Shown in pieces: positions 1 to 8,678 of a stretch of DNA of 64,000 nucleotides. The position numbers and the translations under genes are program-made. The stretch's first letter is position 1, and the number at the start of each line of letters is the position of its first letter. The notes beneath the pieces are model-generated. The model was not told the origin of the DNA. It did no database searches and saw only the letters and a list, made by a program, of their open reading frames with translations. The stretch is from Erythrobacter dokdonensis DSW-74 (GTDB lineage Bacteria; Pseudomonadota; Alphaproteobacteria; Sphingomonadales; Sphingomonadaceae), in contig NZ_LZYB01000009.1 of NCBI RefSeq assembly GCF_001677335.1, positions 57,519-121,518 on the forward strand, in the 5' to 3' direction.

Positions 1-164
1 GCGGCGAGTTTGGTCGCTTCCTCGGCGGTAAGCGTGCGGCTGTCCTGCCCCGGCGCGCCCGGCTGGATGATCGGCACGCTCTGGGCCATGGCAATGCCGG
101 AGGCGGAAAGCAGCAATACGGACAGGAAAGCGCCAGAGGCGCGCAAGGCGGATGCGTTGGTCAT
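1..164 (-). CDS. Secreted protein, 5' part only; possibly DUF305 family
   Basis: Only the first 54 codons lie in the window; the gene runs off the left edge. The N-terminus has a clear signal peptide: a few polar residues, a hydrophobic stretch (LSVLLLSASGIAMA) and a cleavage site near AMA-Q. After it comes a short segment rich in Pro/Gly followed by SRTLTAEEATKLA. From memory, this post-signal segment resembles periplasmic DUF305 proteins of sphingomonads, but the diagnostic His-rich core is outside the window, so the family is a guess. It is divergent from the serine hydrolase gene, with 277 bases between them. Confidence 0.6.
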   Translation of the reverse strand, partial: MTNASALRASGAFLSVLLLSASGIAMAQSVPIIQPGAPGQDSRTLTAEEATKLA

Positions 165-441
165 GATGTCCCTTCTAACCGGATGATAGACAGGCAGACT
201 GCCGCCGCAGGCACGCCAGTCAAGGGGAGGAATGGTGCCTCCGGCCCAATTTCGACCAACCGGCAACGCAATCCGAGCAGCCGCATTGACGCACCATGGA
301 TGGCGAGGATGCCGAGTCGGCCCGGTCGTGCCATGCGCACCTTTCGTCGCAGACGGCGAAATGAAGTCTTGCCGCGACGAATCGGGCGTGCGTAGGGTGA
401 GCGTTAAGTCGCCCGCAACCGTGAAGGAGTAACTTCAGGCC

Positions 442-1488
442 ATGGCACGCACCCGCCTTTCCGCCCTCGTTACCGGCCTTGTCACCGGCCTCGCCGGGCT
501 GTGCGCAGTCCTTGCCGCACCCGCCGCGGCGCAGACGCAGGAATTGCAGTCGCGCTTCGACGAGGCCTTTGGCACCGAGGTCCGCAAGCCGCAGACCTTC
601 GAGGCGATCTATGCATCGAGCTTCGAACAGCGCATTGCCGAGCTGGCCGAACCGTCGCGCGGGCGGATCGGCGTGGCCGCGATCGACCTTGCCACGGGCG
701 AGGAAGTGATGGTGCTGGGCGACCAGCTGTTCCCGATGGCCTCGACCAGCAAGATCGCGGTCGCGGCGACCTATCTCGAGATGGTGGAGAAGGGGCGCTA
801 TTCGCTGACTTCGGAATTCCCGCTGTTGCTCCCGGTCCGTTCGGCCAAGTTCTCCTCGGCCCGCGCGCCGGTGCGACAGGGGCAGTACATGCCCGCGATC
901 GACCTGATCGAGATCATGATCACCCGCTCGTCCAATCCGGCGACCGACGCGCTGCTGGCCGCGGTCGGCGGGCCGGGCGTGGTGACCGACTGGGTGCACT
1001 CCCAGGGCATCGAGCAATTCAGCATCAACCGCGATATCGCCACGCTGGTGCGCGATGACGGCGAGCACAATCCGGCCATCCATATCGACCCGCGCGATGC
1101 CGCCACCCCGCGCGCCATGGTGCGGCTGCTGGCCGGGCTCTATCGCGGCGAGTTCCTGTCCGACGAAAGCCGCCGCGTGCTGCTGGGCGCGATGAGCCGC
1201 ACCGTGACCGGCAAGCGCCGGATCGTCGCGCACATGCCGGAAGAGGCCCGGGTAAGCCACAAGACCGGCTCGCTCAGCAACACCTCAAGCGATATCGGCA
1301 TCATCGAATCGCCTGATGGCCGGGCGATTGCGGTAGCGATTTACGTGACGGGGCAAGGCACCCGTCTTGCCCGCGAGGAGCGCATCGCGGCCATTGCCCG
1401 CGCGCTGTATGACGGTTTCGCCGTGCGCGCCCAGCAGCGCGATCCGGCGCGCAACTGGGCCAGCGCCCCCTACGGCAACGGCGGCTGA
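442..1488 (+). CDS. Secreted serine hydrolase of the class A beta-lactamase fold
   Basis: A periplasmic serine hydrolase of 348 aa with a signal peptide (about residues 1-30, ending APAAA-Q). It has the three active-site motifs of the penicillin-recognising fold: S-x-x-K at 101-104 (STSK), an S-x-N-type motif at 163-165 (SSN, followed by PATD) and K-T-G at 274-276. The segment around 217-226 (DPRDAATPRAM) matches the region near the omega loop of class A enzymes, but I cannot find the ExxLN motif with the deacylating Glu. Real beta-lactamase activity is therefore doubtful; a peptidase or esterase-like role is possible. An AAGGAG ribosome site at 424-429 supports the start. A hairpin follows the gene. 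Confidence 0.8.
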   Translation: MARTRLSALVTGLVTGLAGLCAVLAAPAAAQTQELQSRFDEAFGTEVRKPQTFEAIYASSFEQRIAELAEPSRGRIGVAAIDLATGEEVMVLGDQLFPMASTSKIAVAATYLEMVEKGRYSLTSEFPLLLPVRSAKFSSARAPVRQGQYMPAIDLIEIMITRSSNPATDALLAAVGGPGVVTDWVHSQGIEQFSINRDIATLVRDDGEHNPAIHIDPRDAATPRAMVRLLAGLYRGEFLSDESRRVLLGAMSRTVTGKRRIVAHMPEEARVSHKTGSLSNTSSDIGIIESPDGRAIAVAIYVTGQGTRLAREERIAAIARALYDGFAVRAQQRDPARNWASAPYGNGG

Positions 1489-1527
1489 ACCCGCACCGCA
1501 AGGTTCAGGACCACACATGACGCAAAA

Positions 1528-1560
1528 GGAAAGGGCGGCGCCTTGCGGCACCGCCCTTCC
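1528..1560. terminator. Bidirectional terminator hairpin
   Basis: An inverted repeat (GGAAAGGGCGG with CCGCCCTTCC around a GCC/GGC inner stem) lies between the serine hydrolase and the convergent lipoprotein gene. It is followed by TGTTTG on the plus strand and preceded by AAAA, which gives a U-rich tail on the minus strand. Confidence 0.6.
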
Positions 1561-1601
1561 TGTTTGACCATCACTGCCTCAGCAGTGCGATCAGATCCGA
1601 A

Positions 1602-1889
1602 TTACTCGGCAGCCTTCTCGGCAGCGGCAGCCACGTCAGCGGCGGCGTCAGCAACGGCGTCAGCGCCTTCAGCGGCGGCGTCGGCAGCAGCGGCAGCAGC
1701 GTCTTCGGCACCTTCAGCGGCGGCGTCAGCGGCGGCTTCGGCGCCTTCGGCGGCGGCGTCAGCATTGGCTTCGGCGTCGGCAGCCATCGCGTCGACAGCT
1801 TCTTCGGTTTCGGTGGCGGTTTCGCCCGAGCAAGCGGCGAGGCCGAGAGCCGAGGTGGCGATGGCAGCAGCCAGAACGATCTTACGCAT
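1602..1889 (-). CDS. Small Ala-rich lipoprotein with repeats
   Basis: A 95-aa lipoprotein. The signal peptide ends in the lipobox LAAC, with Cys20 as the lipidated residue. The mature part is almost only Ala, Glu, Asp and Gly, built from degenerate repeats of the type AADAAAEGAE, so it probably forms a long helix anchored to a membrane. The AAGGATT sequence just upstream supports the start at 1889; an in-frame upstream Met at 2009 has no such support. It stands alone between polA (divergent) and the serine hydrolase (convergent). No specific function is recognisable; similar Ala-rich lipoproteins are common in sphingomonads. Confidence 0.75.
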   Translation of the reverse strand: MRKIVLAAAIATSALGLAACSGETATETEEAVDAMAADAEANADAAAEGAEAAADAAAEGAEDAAAAAADAAAEGADAVADAAADVAAAAEKAAE

Positions 1890-2148
1890 AGTGATGAAAT
1901 CCTTTTTCAGCGATTGTCCCGCGTTCCTTAAGGAAGCGCGGCGAAACCGGTATCTGACCCCCGGGTCCGGATCGGGAAATAGTGGCAAGATTGCGGCAGC
2001 GCAAGCCAATTAAGGCATTCCAGCCCCAATCTCGCCACTTTTCCGCCACATTTCGTCCGGCATTTGCGGCGGCCCGTCGCGGACGCGCGCCGGTCATCGC
2101 GCCGTCAAAGCGGCTACCGCGCCGCGCTGGCGGATGCTAGCAGGCGGC

Positions 2149-5004
2149 ATGGCCGAACCGAAACAGCATCTCTACCTCGTCGACGGATCCTCATACATCT
2201 TCCGCGCCTATCACAGGCTGCCACCGCTGACCGATCCGCAGGGCACGCCGGTCGGAGCGGTGTATGGCTATACCACCATGCTGTGGAAGCTCGCCGCCGA
2301 TCTCGACGAGGCCGACGGGCCGACACATCTTGCGGTGATTCTCGACGCCAGCGGCGTGTCTTTCCGCAACGAGATCTACGATCAATACAAGGCCAACCGG
2401 CCCGAACCGCCCGAAGACCTCGTCCCGCAATTCCCGCTGATCCGCGATGCGACCCGCGCCTTCAGCCTGCCCTGCATCGAGGTCGAAGGGCTGGAGGCCG
2501 ATGACCTGATCGCGACCTATGCCCGCGAAGCGCAGCGCCAGGGCTGGGACGTGACCATCGTCTCGTCCGACAAGGACCTGATGCAGCTCATCAGCGAGGT
2601 GGACGGCCCGAACGGCCCGGCACGCATCGACATGCTCGACACAATGAAGAACCAGCGCATCTGGCTTCCGGAAGTCGAGGAAAAGTTCGGCGTCGGCCCC
2701 GAACTAGTCGGCGATGTGCTGGCGCTGATGGGCGACAGCGTGGACAATGTGCCGGGCATTTTCGGGATCGGGCCCAAGACCGCTTCCAAGCTGATCGCCG
2801 AACACGGCTCGCTCACCGCCGCGCTCGATGCGGCGCCGGAGATGAAGCCGTCCAAGCTGAAGGAGCGCCTGATCGAAGGGCGCGGCGATGCCGAGCTGTC
2901 GAAAATTCTCGTGACGCTCAAGGAGGACTGCGACCTGCCGCAGCCGCTGGAGGAGATGAAGCTCGGCCCCGTCCCGCCCGGACCGCTTGCCGCCTTCCTC
3001 GAAAAGCACGGCTTTACCTCGCTGCTGAAACGGCTCGAGACCGGCAATGGCAGCCCCGCGCGCAAGACCGATCTCAACCCGCCCAAGGCCGACAAGCCCG
3101 GAGCAAACCGCGCAGGGGACGACAGCGCCAACCGCCAGCCGCTGCCCGAAATGCCGCGCATCGATCACGCCGCCTATGCGACCGTCCAGACGCTGGACGC
3201 GCTGGAAGAATGGATCGCCCGCGCCCGCGCCGCGCAAGTGGTGGCGGTCGATACCGAGACCACCTCGCTCGATGCGATGCAGGCCGATCTCGTCGGGGTC
3301 AGCCTCGCGCTTGCACCCAATGATGCCTGCTATATCCCGCTGGCGCACGGCGGGAACGACATGTTCGCCCAGAAGCCCGAGCAGGTGGACAAGGCGGCGG
3401 CGCTTGCCGCGCTCAAGCCGCTGCTGGAGGATGATGCCGTCCTCAAGGTGTTCCAGAACGGCAAGTATGACCTCAACGTGCTGGCGCGCGAAGGGATCGC
3501 CGTGGCCCCCATCGAGGATACGATGGTGATCAGCTTCGATCTTGATGCCGGGCGCGGTGAAGATGGCATGGGGGGCGGCCACGGGATGGACGAACTCAGC
3601 CAGCGCCATCTCGGCCACACCCCCATCGCCTTCAAGGACGTATGCGGCACCGGCAAGAAGGCGATTTCCTTTGCCGAGGTGCCGCTGGAGGATGCCACCC
3701 GCTACGCCGCCGAGGATGCGGATGTGACCTTGCGGCTCTACCGTGTGCTCAAGCCGCGCCTTGCCGAGGAAGGGGGAACGCGCATCTACGAGCGGGTCGA
3801 CCGCCCTCTGATCCCCGTGGTCGCCCGCATGGAGCGCGAGGGTATCCGCGTCGATCGTGCGCGGCTGGCGAAGCTGTCGGAGGAATTCGCCGTCGAGATC
3901 GGACGGCTCGAAGGGGAAGTCCACGCCGCTGCCGGACAGGAATTCACTGTCGGCAGCCCCAAGCAGCTGGGCGAGATCCTGTTCGACAAACTGGGTTACA
4001 AGGGCGGGAAGAAGGGCAAGAGCGGGCAATATTCGACCGATGTCTCGGTGCTCGAACGGCTTGCAGGCGAAGGCGCGCCGATTGCCAAGCTGGTGCTCGA
4101 ATGGCGTCAGCTCTCGAAACTCAAATCGACCTATACCGATGCGCTTCAGGCGGCGATCAACCCGGATACCGGGCGGGTGCACACCAGCTATTCGCTGGTC
4201 GGTGCGCAGACCGGACGATTGAGTTCGACCGATCCGAACCTCCAGAACATCCCGGTGCGCACGCCGATCGGTCGCCAGATCCGCGAGGCCTTCGTACCCG
4301 AGCCGGGCAATGTCCTGCTCGCGGCGGACTATTCGCAGATCGAGCTGCGCCTCGCCGCGCACATGGCCGATGTCGATACGCTGAAACAGGCTTTCGCCCA
4401 CGGCGAGGACATCCACGCCCGCACCGCGACCGAGATGTTCGGCGAAGTCACCCGCGATACCCGCGCGCGGGCCAAGACGATCAATTTCGCGATCCTCTAC
4501 GGCATCAGCCGCTGGGGGCTGGCCTCAAGGCTGGAGGTTGAGCCCGACGAAGCCCAGGCGATGATCGACACCTATTTCCAGCGCTTCCCCGGCATCCAGC
4601 GCTATATCCACGAGACGCTCGAGAGCGTGCGCGCCAAGGGCTATTCCGAGACGCTGTTCGGCCGCAAGACGTGGTTCCCGCGGATCAATTCGAAGAACCA
4701 GGCCGAACGGCAGGGGTCGGAGCGCGCCGCGATCAATGCGCCGATCCAGGGCACCAGCGCCGACATCATCAAGCGCGCGATGGCGCGAATGCTCCCCGCG
4801 CTGGCCGAGGCCGGCCTGCATGACGTGCGGATGCTTCTGCAAGTGCACGACGAACTGGTGTTCGAGCTGCCGGAGGAGCGGGTCGAGGCCGCAACGCCGA
4901 TCATCCGGCAGGTAATGGCCGAGGCCGCGCTGCCTGCGGTGGAACTGTCGGTCCCGCTCGGCGTGGATATCGGCACCGGGCTCAGCTGGGACGCGGCACA
5001 TTAG
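2149..5004 (+). CDS. polA: DNA polymerase I
   Basis: Full-length Pol I of 951 aa for repair and Okazaki fragment processing. Domains in order are the 5'-3' exonuclease (about 1-290), a Pro/Lys-rich linker (about 300-335), a 3'-5' exonuclease domain and the family A polymerase domain. The proofreading motif VDTETTSLD retains Asp368 and Glu370, so proofreading is probably active. Polymerase motif A (DYSQIELR, Asp727), motif B (RARAKTINFAILYG) and motif C (VHDELVFE, Asp901) are intact. I place the start at the second Met (AEPKQHLYLVDG follows) because the family begins there; an upstream in-frame Met at 2134 would add only five residues. The gene is monocistronic and convergent with the AAA ATPase gene. 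Confidence 0.97.
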   Translation: MAEPKQHLYLVDGSSYIFRAYHRLPPLTDPQGTPVGAVYGYTTMLWKLAADLDEADGPTHLAVILDASGVSFRNEIYDQYKANRPEPPEDLVPQFPLIRDATRAFSLPCIEVEGLEADDLIATYAREAQRQGWDVTIVSSDKDLMQLISEVDGPNGPARIDMLDTMKNQRIWLPEVEEKFGVGPELVGDVLALMGDSVDNVPGIFGIGPKTASKLIAEHGSLTAALDAAPEMKPSKLKERLIEGRGDAELSKILVTLKEDCDLPQPLEEMKLGPVPPGPLAAFLEKHGFTSLLKRLETGNGSPARKTDLNPPKADKPGANRAGDDSANRQPLPEMPRIDHAAYATVQTLDALEEWIARARAAQVVAVDTETTSLDAMQADLVGVSLALAPNDACYIPLAHGGNDMFAQKPEQVDKAAALAALKPLLEDDAVLKVFQNGKYDLNVLAREGIAVAPIEDTMVISFDLDAGRGEDGMGGGHGMDELSQRHLGHTPIAFKDVCGTGKKAISFAEVPLEDATRYAAEDADVTLRLYRVLKPRLAEEGGTRIYERVDRPLIPVVARMEREGIRVDRARLAKLSEEFAVEIGRLEGEVHAAAGQEFTVGSPKQLGEILFDKLGYKGGKKGKSGQYSTDVSVLERLAGEGAPIAKLVLEWRQLSKLKSTYTDALQAAINPDTGRVHTSYSLVGAQTGRLSSTDPNLQNIPVRTPIGRQIREAFVPEPGNVLLAADYSQIELRLAAHMADVDTLKQAFAHGEDIHARTATEMFGEVTRDTRARAKTINFAILYGISRWGLASRLEVEPDEAQAMIDTYFQRFPGIQRYIHETLESVRAKGYSETLFGRKTWFPRINSKNQAERQGSERAAINAPIQGTSADIIKRAMARMLPALAEAGLHDVRMLLQVHDELVFELPEERVEAATPIIRQVMAEAALPAVELSVPLGVDIGTGLSWDAAH

Positions 5005-5016
5005 GTCGGCCTAGCC

Positions 5017-5045
5017 CCCGGTTCGACCCCCGCCAGACCGGGTTT
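5017..5045 (+). terminator. Possible polA terminator hairpin
   Basis: CCCGGT at 5017-5022 can pair with ACCGGG at 5037-5042, followed by TTT. The T-run is short, so this is a weak candidate; a second small hairpin (CCCTTT/AAAGGG) lies at 5062-5075. Confidence 0.35.
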
Positions 5046-5097
5046 GGCGCGGCTTTGCCTTCCCTTTGGAAAGGGTCAGTCGCACCGCCGGTGCCAA

Positions 5098-5113
5098 TGT
5101 TTCACGTGGAACA
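5098..5113. promoter_or_regulatory. parS-like ParB binding site
   Basis: The 16-mer TGTTTCACGTGGAACA matches the bacterial parS consensus (TGTTTCACGTGAAACA, or TGTTCCACGTGGAACA in some groups), with each half agreeing with a known form. The symmetry extends two more bases on each side. It lies in the short gap between the convergent polA and AAA ATPase genes, a typical intergenic position for a centromere-like site. Confidence 0.75.
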
Positions 5114-5124
5114 TTAGCCGAACA

Positions 5125-7431
5125 TCAATCGTGTTTCTTTTCCCGCGTCGGGGTCAGCATGTCGGGCGACAGGAAGCCGATGGGCTGCACTTCGGCCGCG
5201 CGTTTCTTCAATTCGCCGCGCATTTTCTTGTATTCGGACTCCATCGCCTCGGTGACGGTTGCACGCGAATCCTTGAGCGCGGCCTCGAAATCCTCGGCAG
5301 AGACCTGTGTGACCTCCCCGCCCACGCGCCGCAGCGCCGAAAGACCCGCGCGGCGCACGAGGTCTTCGAGGTCGGCCCCCGTAAAGCGCTCGGTCTTGCC
5401 CGCCAAGGCGCCGAGATCGACATCGTCCGCCAGCGGCATCTTGGCAGTGTGAATGCCGAGAATATGCTCGCGCCCCCCCTTGTCGGGGGTGCCGACATAG
5501 ACAAGTTCATCGAAACGGCCCGGACGCAGCAGCGCAGGATCGACCAGCGTCGGGCGGTTGGTGGCACCGACCACAACGACCGATTGCAGCTCCTCCAACC
5601 CGTCCATTTCGGCAAGGATGGTATTGACCACGCGCCCGGTCACCTGCGGCTCGCCCTGCCCGCTGCCGCGAGCGGGAACCAGCGAATCGATCTCGTCGAT
5701 GAACACCACGCAAGGCGCGACCGCGCGGGCGCGGGCGAAGAGGCGGGCGATCTGCTGCTCGCTCTCGCCATACCATTTGGAAAGCAGGTCGGAGGACTTC
5801 ATCGAGATGAAGTTCGCCTCGGCCTCCTTCGCCACCGCCTTCGCCAGCAAGGTCTTGCCGGTGCCGGGCGGGCCATAGAGCAGAAATCCCTTGGCCGGAC
5901 GGATGCCGAGCCGGCGGAAGGCCTCGGGGTTCTTCAAGGGGAGTTCGATCCCCTCCTTGAGCTTGTCGATGGCCTCGCCCGCCCCGCCGATATCACTCCA
6001 GGCGACATTGGGAACCTGCACCATCACCTCGCGCATCGCCGAGGGCTGGACGCGCTTCAGGGCCGCGAGGAAATCGTCGCGGGTCACGCACAGGTCTTCG
6101 AGGACTTCGGGCGGGATGGTGCGTTCGTCGAGGTCGAGCCGCGGCATGATCCGCCGCACTGCCTCGATCGCCGCCTCGCGTGAAAGCGCTGCAATATCTG
6201 CACCCACAAAGCCGTGGGTGACGCGCGCCAGCTCCCTGAGATCGACCGCCTCTTCCATCGGCATCCCGCGGGTGTGGATCGCCAGGATCTCGCGCCGCCC
6301 GCGCTCGTCGGGGACGCCGATCACGATCTCGCGGTCGAAGCGGCCGGGGCGGCGGAGCGCCTCGTCGATGGCATCGGGACGGTTGGTGGCGGCGATGACG
6401 ACAAGGTTGGCGCGCTGTTCCAGCCCGTCCATTAGCGTCAGCAGCTGGGCGACCAGCCGCTTTTCCGCTTCACCCGTCACCTGCGTGCGCTTTGGCGCGA
6501 TGGAATCGATCTCGTCGATGAAGATGATCGCGGGGGCCGCACGGGTGGCCTCCTCGAACACTTCGCGCAGGCGCTTTTCGCTTTCGCCATAGCCCGAACC
6601 CATGATTTCCGGGCCGTTGATGGTGAAGAATTCGGCATCGCTCTCGTTCGCCACCGCCTGAGCTAGGCGGGTTTTGCCCGTTCCCGGCGGGCCGTGGAGC
6701 AGCACGCCCTTGGGCGGCTCGACGCCAAGGCGGATGAACAGCTCGGGATAGCGCAACGGCAGTTCGACCATTTCGCGCAGCGCGCGGATGGTCTCTTCCA
6801 TCCCGCCGACATCGTCATAGTTCACCGTGGCGCGGGCGTCGCGCGGTTCCTCGAACTCGGCGCGCAGTTCGACCTCGGTGTTCTCGTCAATATGGACGAT
6901 GCCCTTGGGGCTGGTCGCATGAACGGAAAGCCGAATCTGGGTCAGCGCATAGGCTGGCGCACGCAGCAATTGCCGCACGTCGGGCGGCATGTTCTGCACC
7001 GGCTGCTGCCCGGTCGTGGCGACGAGGTCACCCGCTACAAGCGGCTTGCCGAAAAAATTGCGTTTCAATGCCTGGGTCGGCCCCTGCAGGCGCATTTCGC
7101 GCTGCGCCGGCGCAAAGACGACACGCGTGGCCGGCCTCGATTCGGCGCGGGCAATCTCGACATGTTCCCCAGACCCGGCCTCGGCATTGCCGCGCTGGAG
7201 ACCGTCGAGCCGAACGACATCGAGTGCGTCGTCTTCGGGATAGGCGGCCATGGCGATTGCCGCGGTGGTGCGCTTGCCAACGATTTCGACGACATCGCCC
7301 TCAGTGATGCCGAGCTTCTGGAAGGCGGTGCGCGGCATGCGGGCGATACCCTGCCCGGATTCCTCCTGTCGCGCAGGGGCGACCTGAAGCCGTACGGTTC
7401 CGGCGGGCGCGGCGGTTTCTGCTTCGGCCAT
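5125..7431 (-). CDS. CDC48/p97/VAT-type double AAA ATPase
   Basis: A 768-aa ATPase with the architecture of archaeal VAT and eukaryotic CDC48/p97: an N domain (about 1-195) followed by two AAA modules. Walker A GPPGTGKT occurs at 247-254 and again at 520-527; each has a Walker B of the FIDEID type (for example 302-309) and a NRPD/NRPT sensor region. This family unfolds and extracts proteins for degradation or disassembly; the bacterial substrates are unknown to me. I chose the start at 7431 because AGGA lies seven bases upstream and the N domain begins there, although the frame stays open for another 73 codons. The C-terminus ends in a Lys/Arg-rich stretch. It is monocistronic. Confidence 0.9.
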   Translation of the reverse strand: MAEAETAAPAGTVRLQVAPARQEESGQGIARMPRTAFQKLGITEGDVVEIVGKRTTAAIAMAAYPEDDALDVVRLDGLQRGNAEAGSGEHVEIARAESRPATRVVFAPAQREMRLQGPTQALKRNFFGKPLVAGDLVATTGQQPVQNMPPDVRQLLRAPAYALTQIRLSVHATSPKGIVHIDENTEVELRAEFEEPRDARATVNYDDVGGMEETIRALREMVELPLRYPELFIRLGVEPPKGVLLHGPPGTGKTRLAQAVANESDAEFFTINGPEIMGSGYGESEKRLREVFEEATRAAPAIIFIDEIDSIAPKRTQVTGEAEKRLVAQLLTLMDGLEQRANLVVIAATNRPDAIDEALRRPGRFDREIVIGVPDERGRREILAIHTRGMPMEEAVDLRELARVTHGFVGADIAALSREAAIEAVRRIMPRLDLDERTIPPEVLEDLCVTRDDFLAALKRVQPSAMREVMVQVPNVAWSDIGGAGEAIDKLKEGIELPLKNPEAFRRLGIRPAKGFLLYGPPGTGKTLLAKAVAKEAEANFISMKSSDLLSKWYGESEQQIARLFARARAVAPCVVFIDEIDSLVPARGSGQGEPQVTGRVVNTILAEMDGLEELQSVVVVGATNRPTLVDPALLRPGRFDELVYVGTPDKGGREHILGIHTAKMPLADDVDLGALAGKTERFTGADLEDLVRRAGLSALRRVGGEVTQVSAEDFEAALKDSRATVTEAMESEYKKMRGELKKRAAEVQPIGFLSPDMLTPTREKKHD

Positions 7432-7582
7432 GGAAATTCCTGCGCTGGTCTGTTTCTCGAAACTCGCAGGACTAGCTAGGCATGCACCGGTTCTAATGCA
7501 ATCGGAGAGGGCGCAGGTAGGGGCACGCGCATGGGAATCGAGGCGAAACGGAACGGCGTTCCGAAAGATCGCGTCAGGCAAG

Positions 7583-7610
7583 AAAAAAGCCCGGCAACGA
7601 GTGCCGGGCT
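7583..7610 (-). terminator. Strong rho-independent terminator on the minus strand
   Basis: A perfect 8-bp stem (AGCCCGGC at 7588-7595 with GCCGGGCT at 7603-7610) has a 7-base loop and, on the minus strand, a run of six U residues. It terminates something transcribed leftward from the 7.6-7.9 kb region, which contains no protein gene. Confidence 0.75.
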
Positions 7611-7760
7611 TGAAAAGTTTGGGAGAGGATGCCTGAAAGGCCCTTCGCATTTGCAGCAGATTCGCTCTTTGTGCAAGTGCGTAAAGCGCGTAGATGATTG
7701 CAAAGTTTGCATCTATTGGCGCTTATTGGTGAGACTTGTAACAAAATTTGCAAAATCTGT
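7583..7760 (-). ncRNA. Candidate small RNA ending at the 7.6 kb terminator
   Basis: A strong minus-strand terminator sits upstream of the AAA ATPase gene, and the next gene to the right is on the opposite strand. Any transcript that ends here must therefore start within about 300 bases and cannot carry a normal gene. Just before the terminator stem the RNA would have a small GCCT/AGGC hairpin and a C-rich stretch (CCTCTCCC), like the anti-Shine-Dalgarno loops of several alphaproteobacterial sRNAs. The 5' end is unknown; 7760 is only a placeholder. No known RNA family was recognised. Confidence 0.3.
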
Positions 7761-7955
7761 GCCTCGGAATGCGGCAATCGCTTAAGTTTTGAGCAGACCG
7801 CTGCCGCACATCGATATTGCATTGCAACATGAACGTTGGTTCAAGTTTTGCTTTGCCCGGTGGTGACAGCATCGCCCGAAGGCACTAATCAGACAGCACA
7901 ATGATCCGGCTTGCAGGATGCTCATGCCGAACAGACCACGAGGCATACAGGCCCG

Positions 7956-8678
7956 ATGACCAAACTCTACCCTGACGCAGCCAGCGCATTGGCAGGCGTA
8001 CTGAAAAACGAAATGCTGATCGCCGCCGGAGGCTTCGGCCTGTGCGGGATCCCCGAGCGCCTTCTCGACGCAATCCGTGACAGTGGCGTTACCGGTCTTA
8101 CTTTCGCGAGCAATAATGCAGGGATCGACAACGAAGGCATCGGCAAGCTGTTGCGCACGCGGCAGGTCAAGAAAATGATCAGCTCCTATGTGGGTGAGAA
8201 CAAGGAGTTCGAGCGGCAATATCTCTCCGGAGAGCTCGAGGTCGAGTTCTGTCCGCAGGGCACGCTCGCAGAGCGCATGCGCGCGGGCGGTGCCGGAATT
8301 CCCGGCTTCTACACCCGCACCGGGGTCGGAACAGCAGTTGCCGAAGGCAAGGAGCACAAGGACTTTCCCGATCGCGACGGGGTTATACAGACCTATATCC
8401 TCGAACGCGGCATCTTTGCCGACCTGTCGATAATCAAGGCTTGGAAGGCGGACGAGACCGGCAATCTCGTGTTCCGCAAGACCGCGCGTAACTTCAACCT
8501 GCCGGCCGCGACCTGCGGCAAGTTCTGTGTTGCCGAGGTCGAGGAGGTGGTGCCTGCGGGTGCGCTCGATCCCGACCAGGTCCACTTGGCAGGCGTATTC
8601 GTCAACAGGATCGTCTGCGGCGCGCCGTATGAAAAGAAGATTGAGTTCCGCACCATTCGGGAGAGGGAGACGGCATGA
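7956..8678 (+). CDS. scoA: 3-oxoacid CoA-transferase subunit A
   Basis: Alpha subunit (240 aa) of a two-subunit CoA transferase that moves CoA from succinyl-CoA to acetoacetate or a related 3-oxoacid, in the cytoplasm. The family signature is visible near residue 25 (LIAAGGFGLCGIPE), as is the later KKMISSYVGEN segment. An upstream in-frame Met at 7911 is ignored because the family starts at MTKLYP. The stop overlaps the start of the lipoprotein gene (ATGA). The partner subunit B gene is not adjacent: it follows after the inserted lipoprotein gene. Confidence 0.92.
   Translation: MTKLYPDAASALAGVLKNEMLIAAGGFGLCGIPERLLDAIRDSGVTGLTFASNNAGIDNEGIGKLLRTRQVKKMISSYVGENKEFERQYLSGELEVEFCPQGTLAERMRAGGAGIPGFYTRTGVGTAVAEGKEHKDFPDRDGVIQTYILERGIFADLSIIKAWKADETGNLVFRKTARNFNLPAATCGKFCVAEVEEVVPAGALDPDQVHLAGVFVNRIVCGAPYEKKIEFRTIRERETA

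Larger units (their letters stand above)
7432..7955. other. Gene-free stretch of 524 bases, AT-richer than its surroundings
   Basis: No convincing protein gene is present; the short open frames here lack ribosome sites and run through a terminator hairpin. The part from about 7670 to 7860 is unusually AT-rich for this genome. It carries several TTTGC/GCAAA motifs, including the palindrome GCAAAGTTTGC near 7700-7710. The promoters of the AAA ATPase and scoA genes must lie here, together with a possible small RNA described separately. Confidence 0.6.

Noticed and set aside
183..432. Short plus-strand open frames before the serine hydrolase
   Set aside because: They are Arg-rich, have badly spaced ribosome sites and no family; the region is more likely divergent promoter DNA.
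2704..4416. 570-aa open frame antisense to polA
   Set aside because: It lies fully inside the polA coding region, which has all catalytic motifs. Long antisense frames are expected in GC-rich genes with biased third positions, and it resembles no family.
5010..5045. tRNA-like GGTTCGA sequence after polA
   Set aside because: The flanking bases cannot form a T-arm stem and no acceptor stem or anticodon arm is present; it fits a GC hairpin after polA better.
5044..6183. 379-aa open frame antisense to the AAA ATPase
   Set aside because: It overlaps the second AAA module on the other strand, has no ribosome site and an Arg/His-rich shadow composition.
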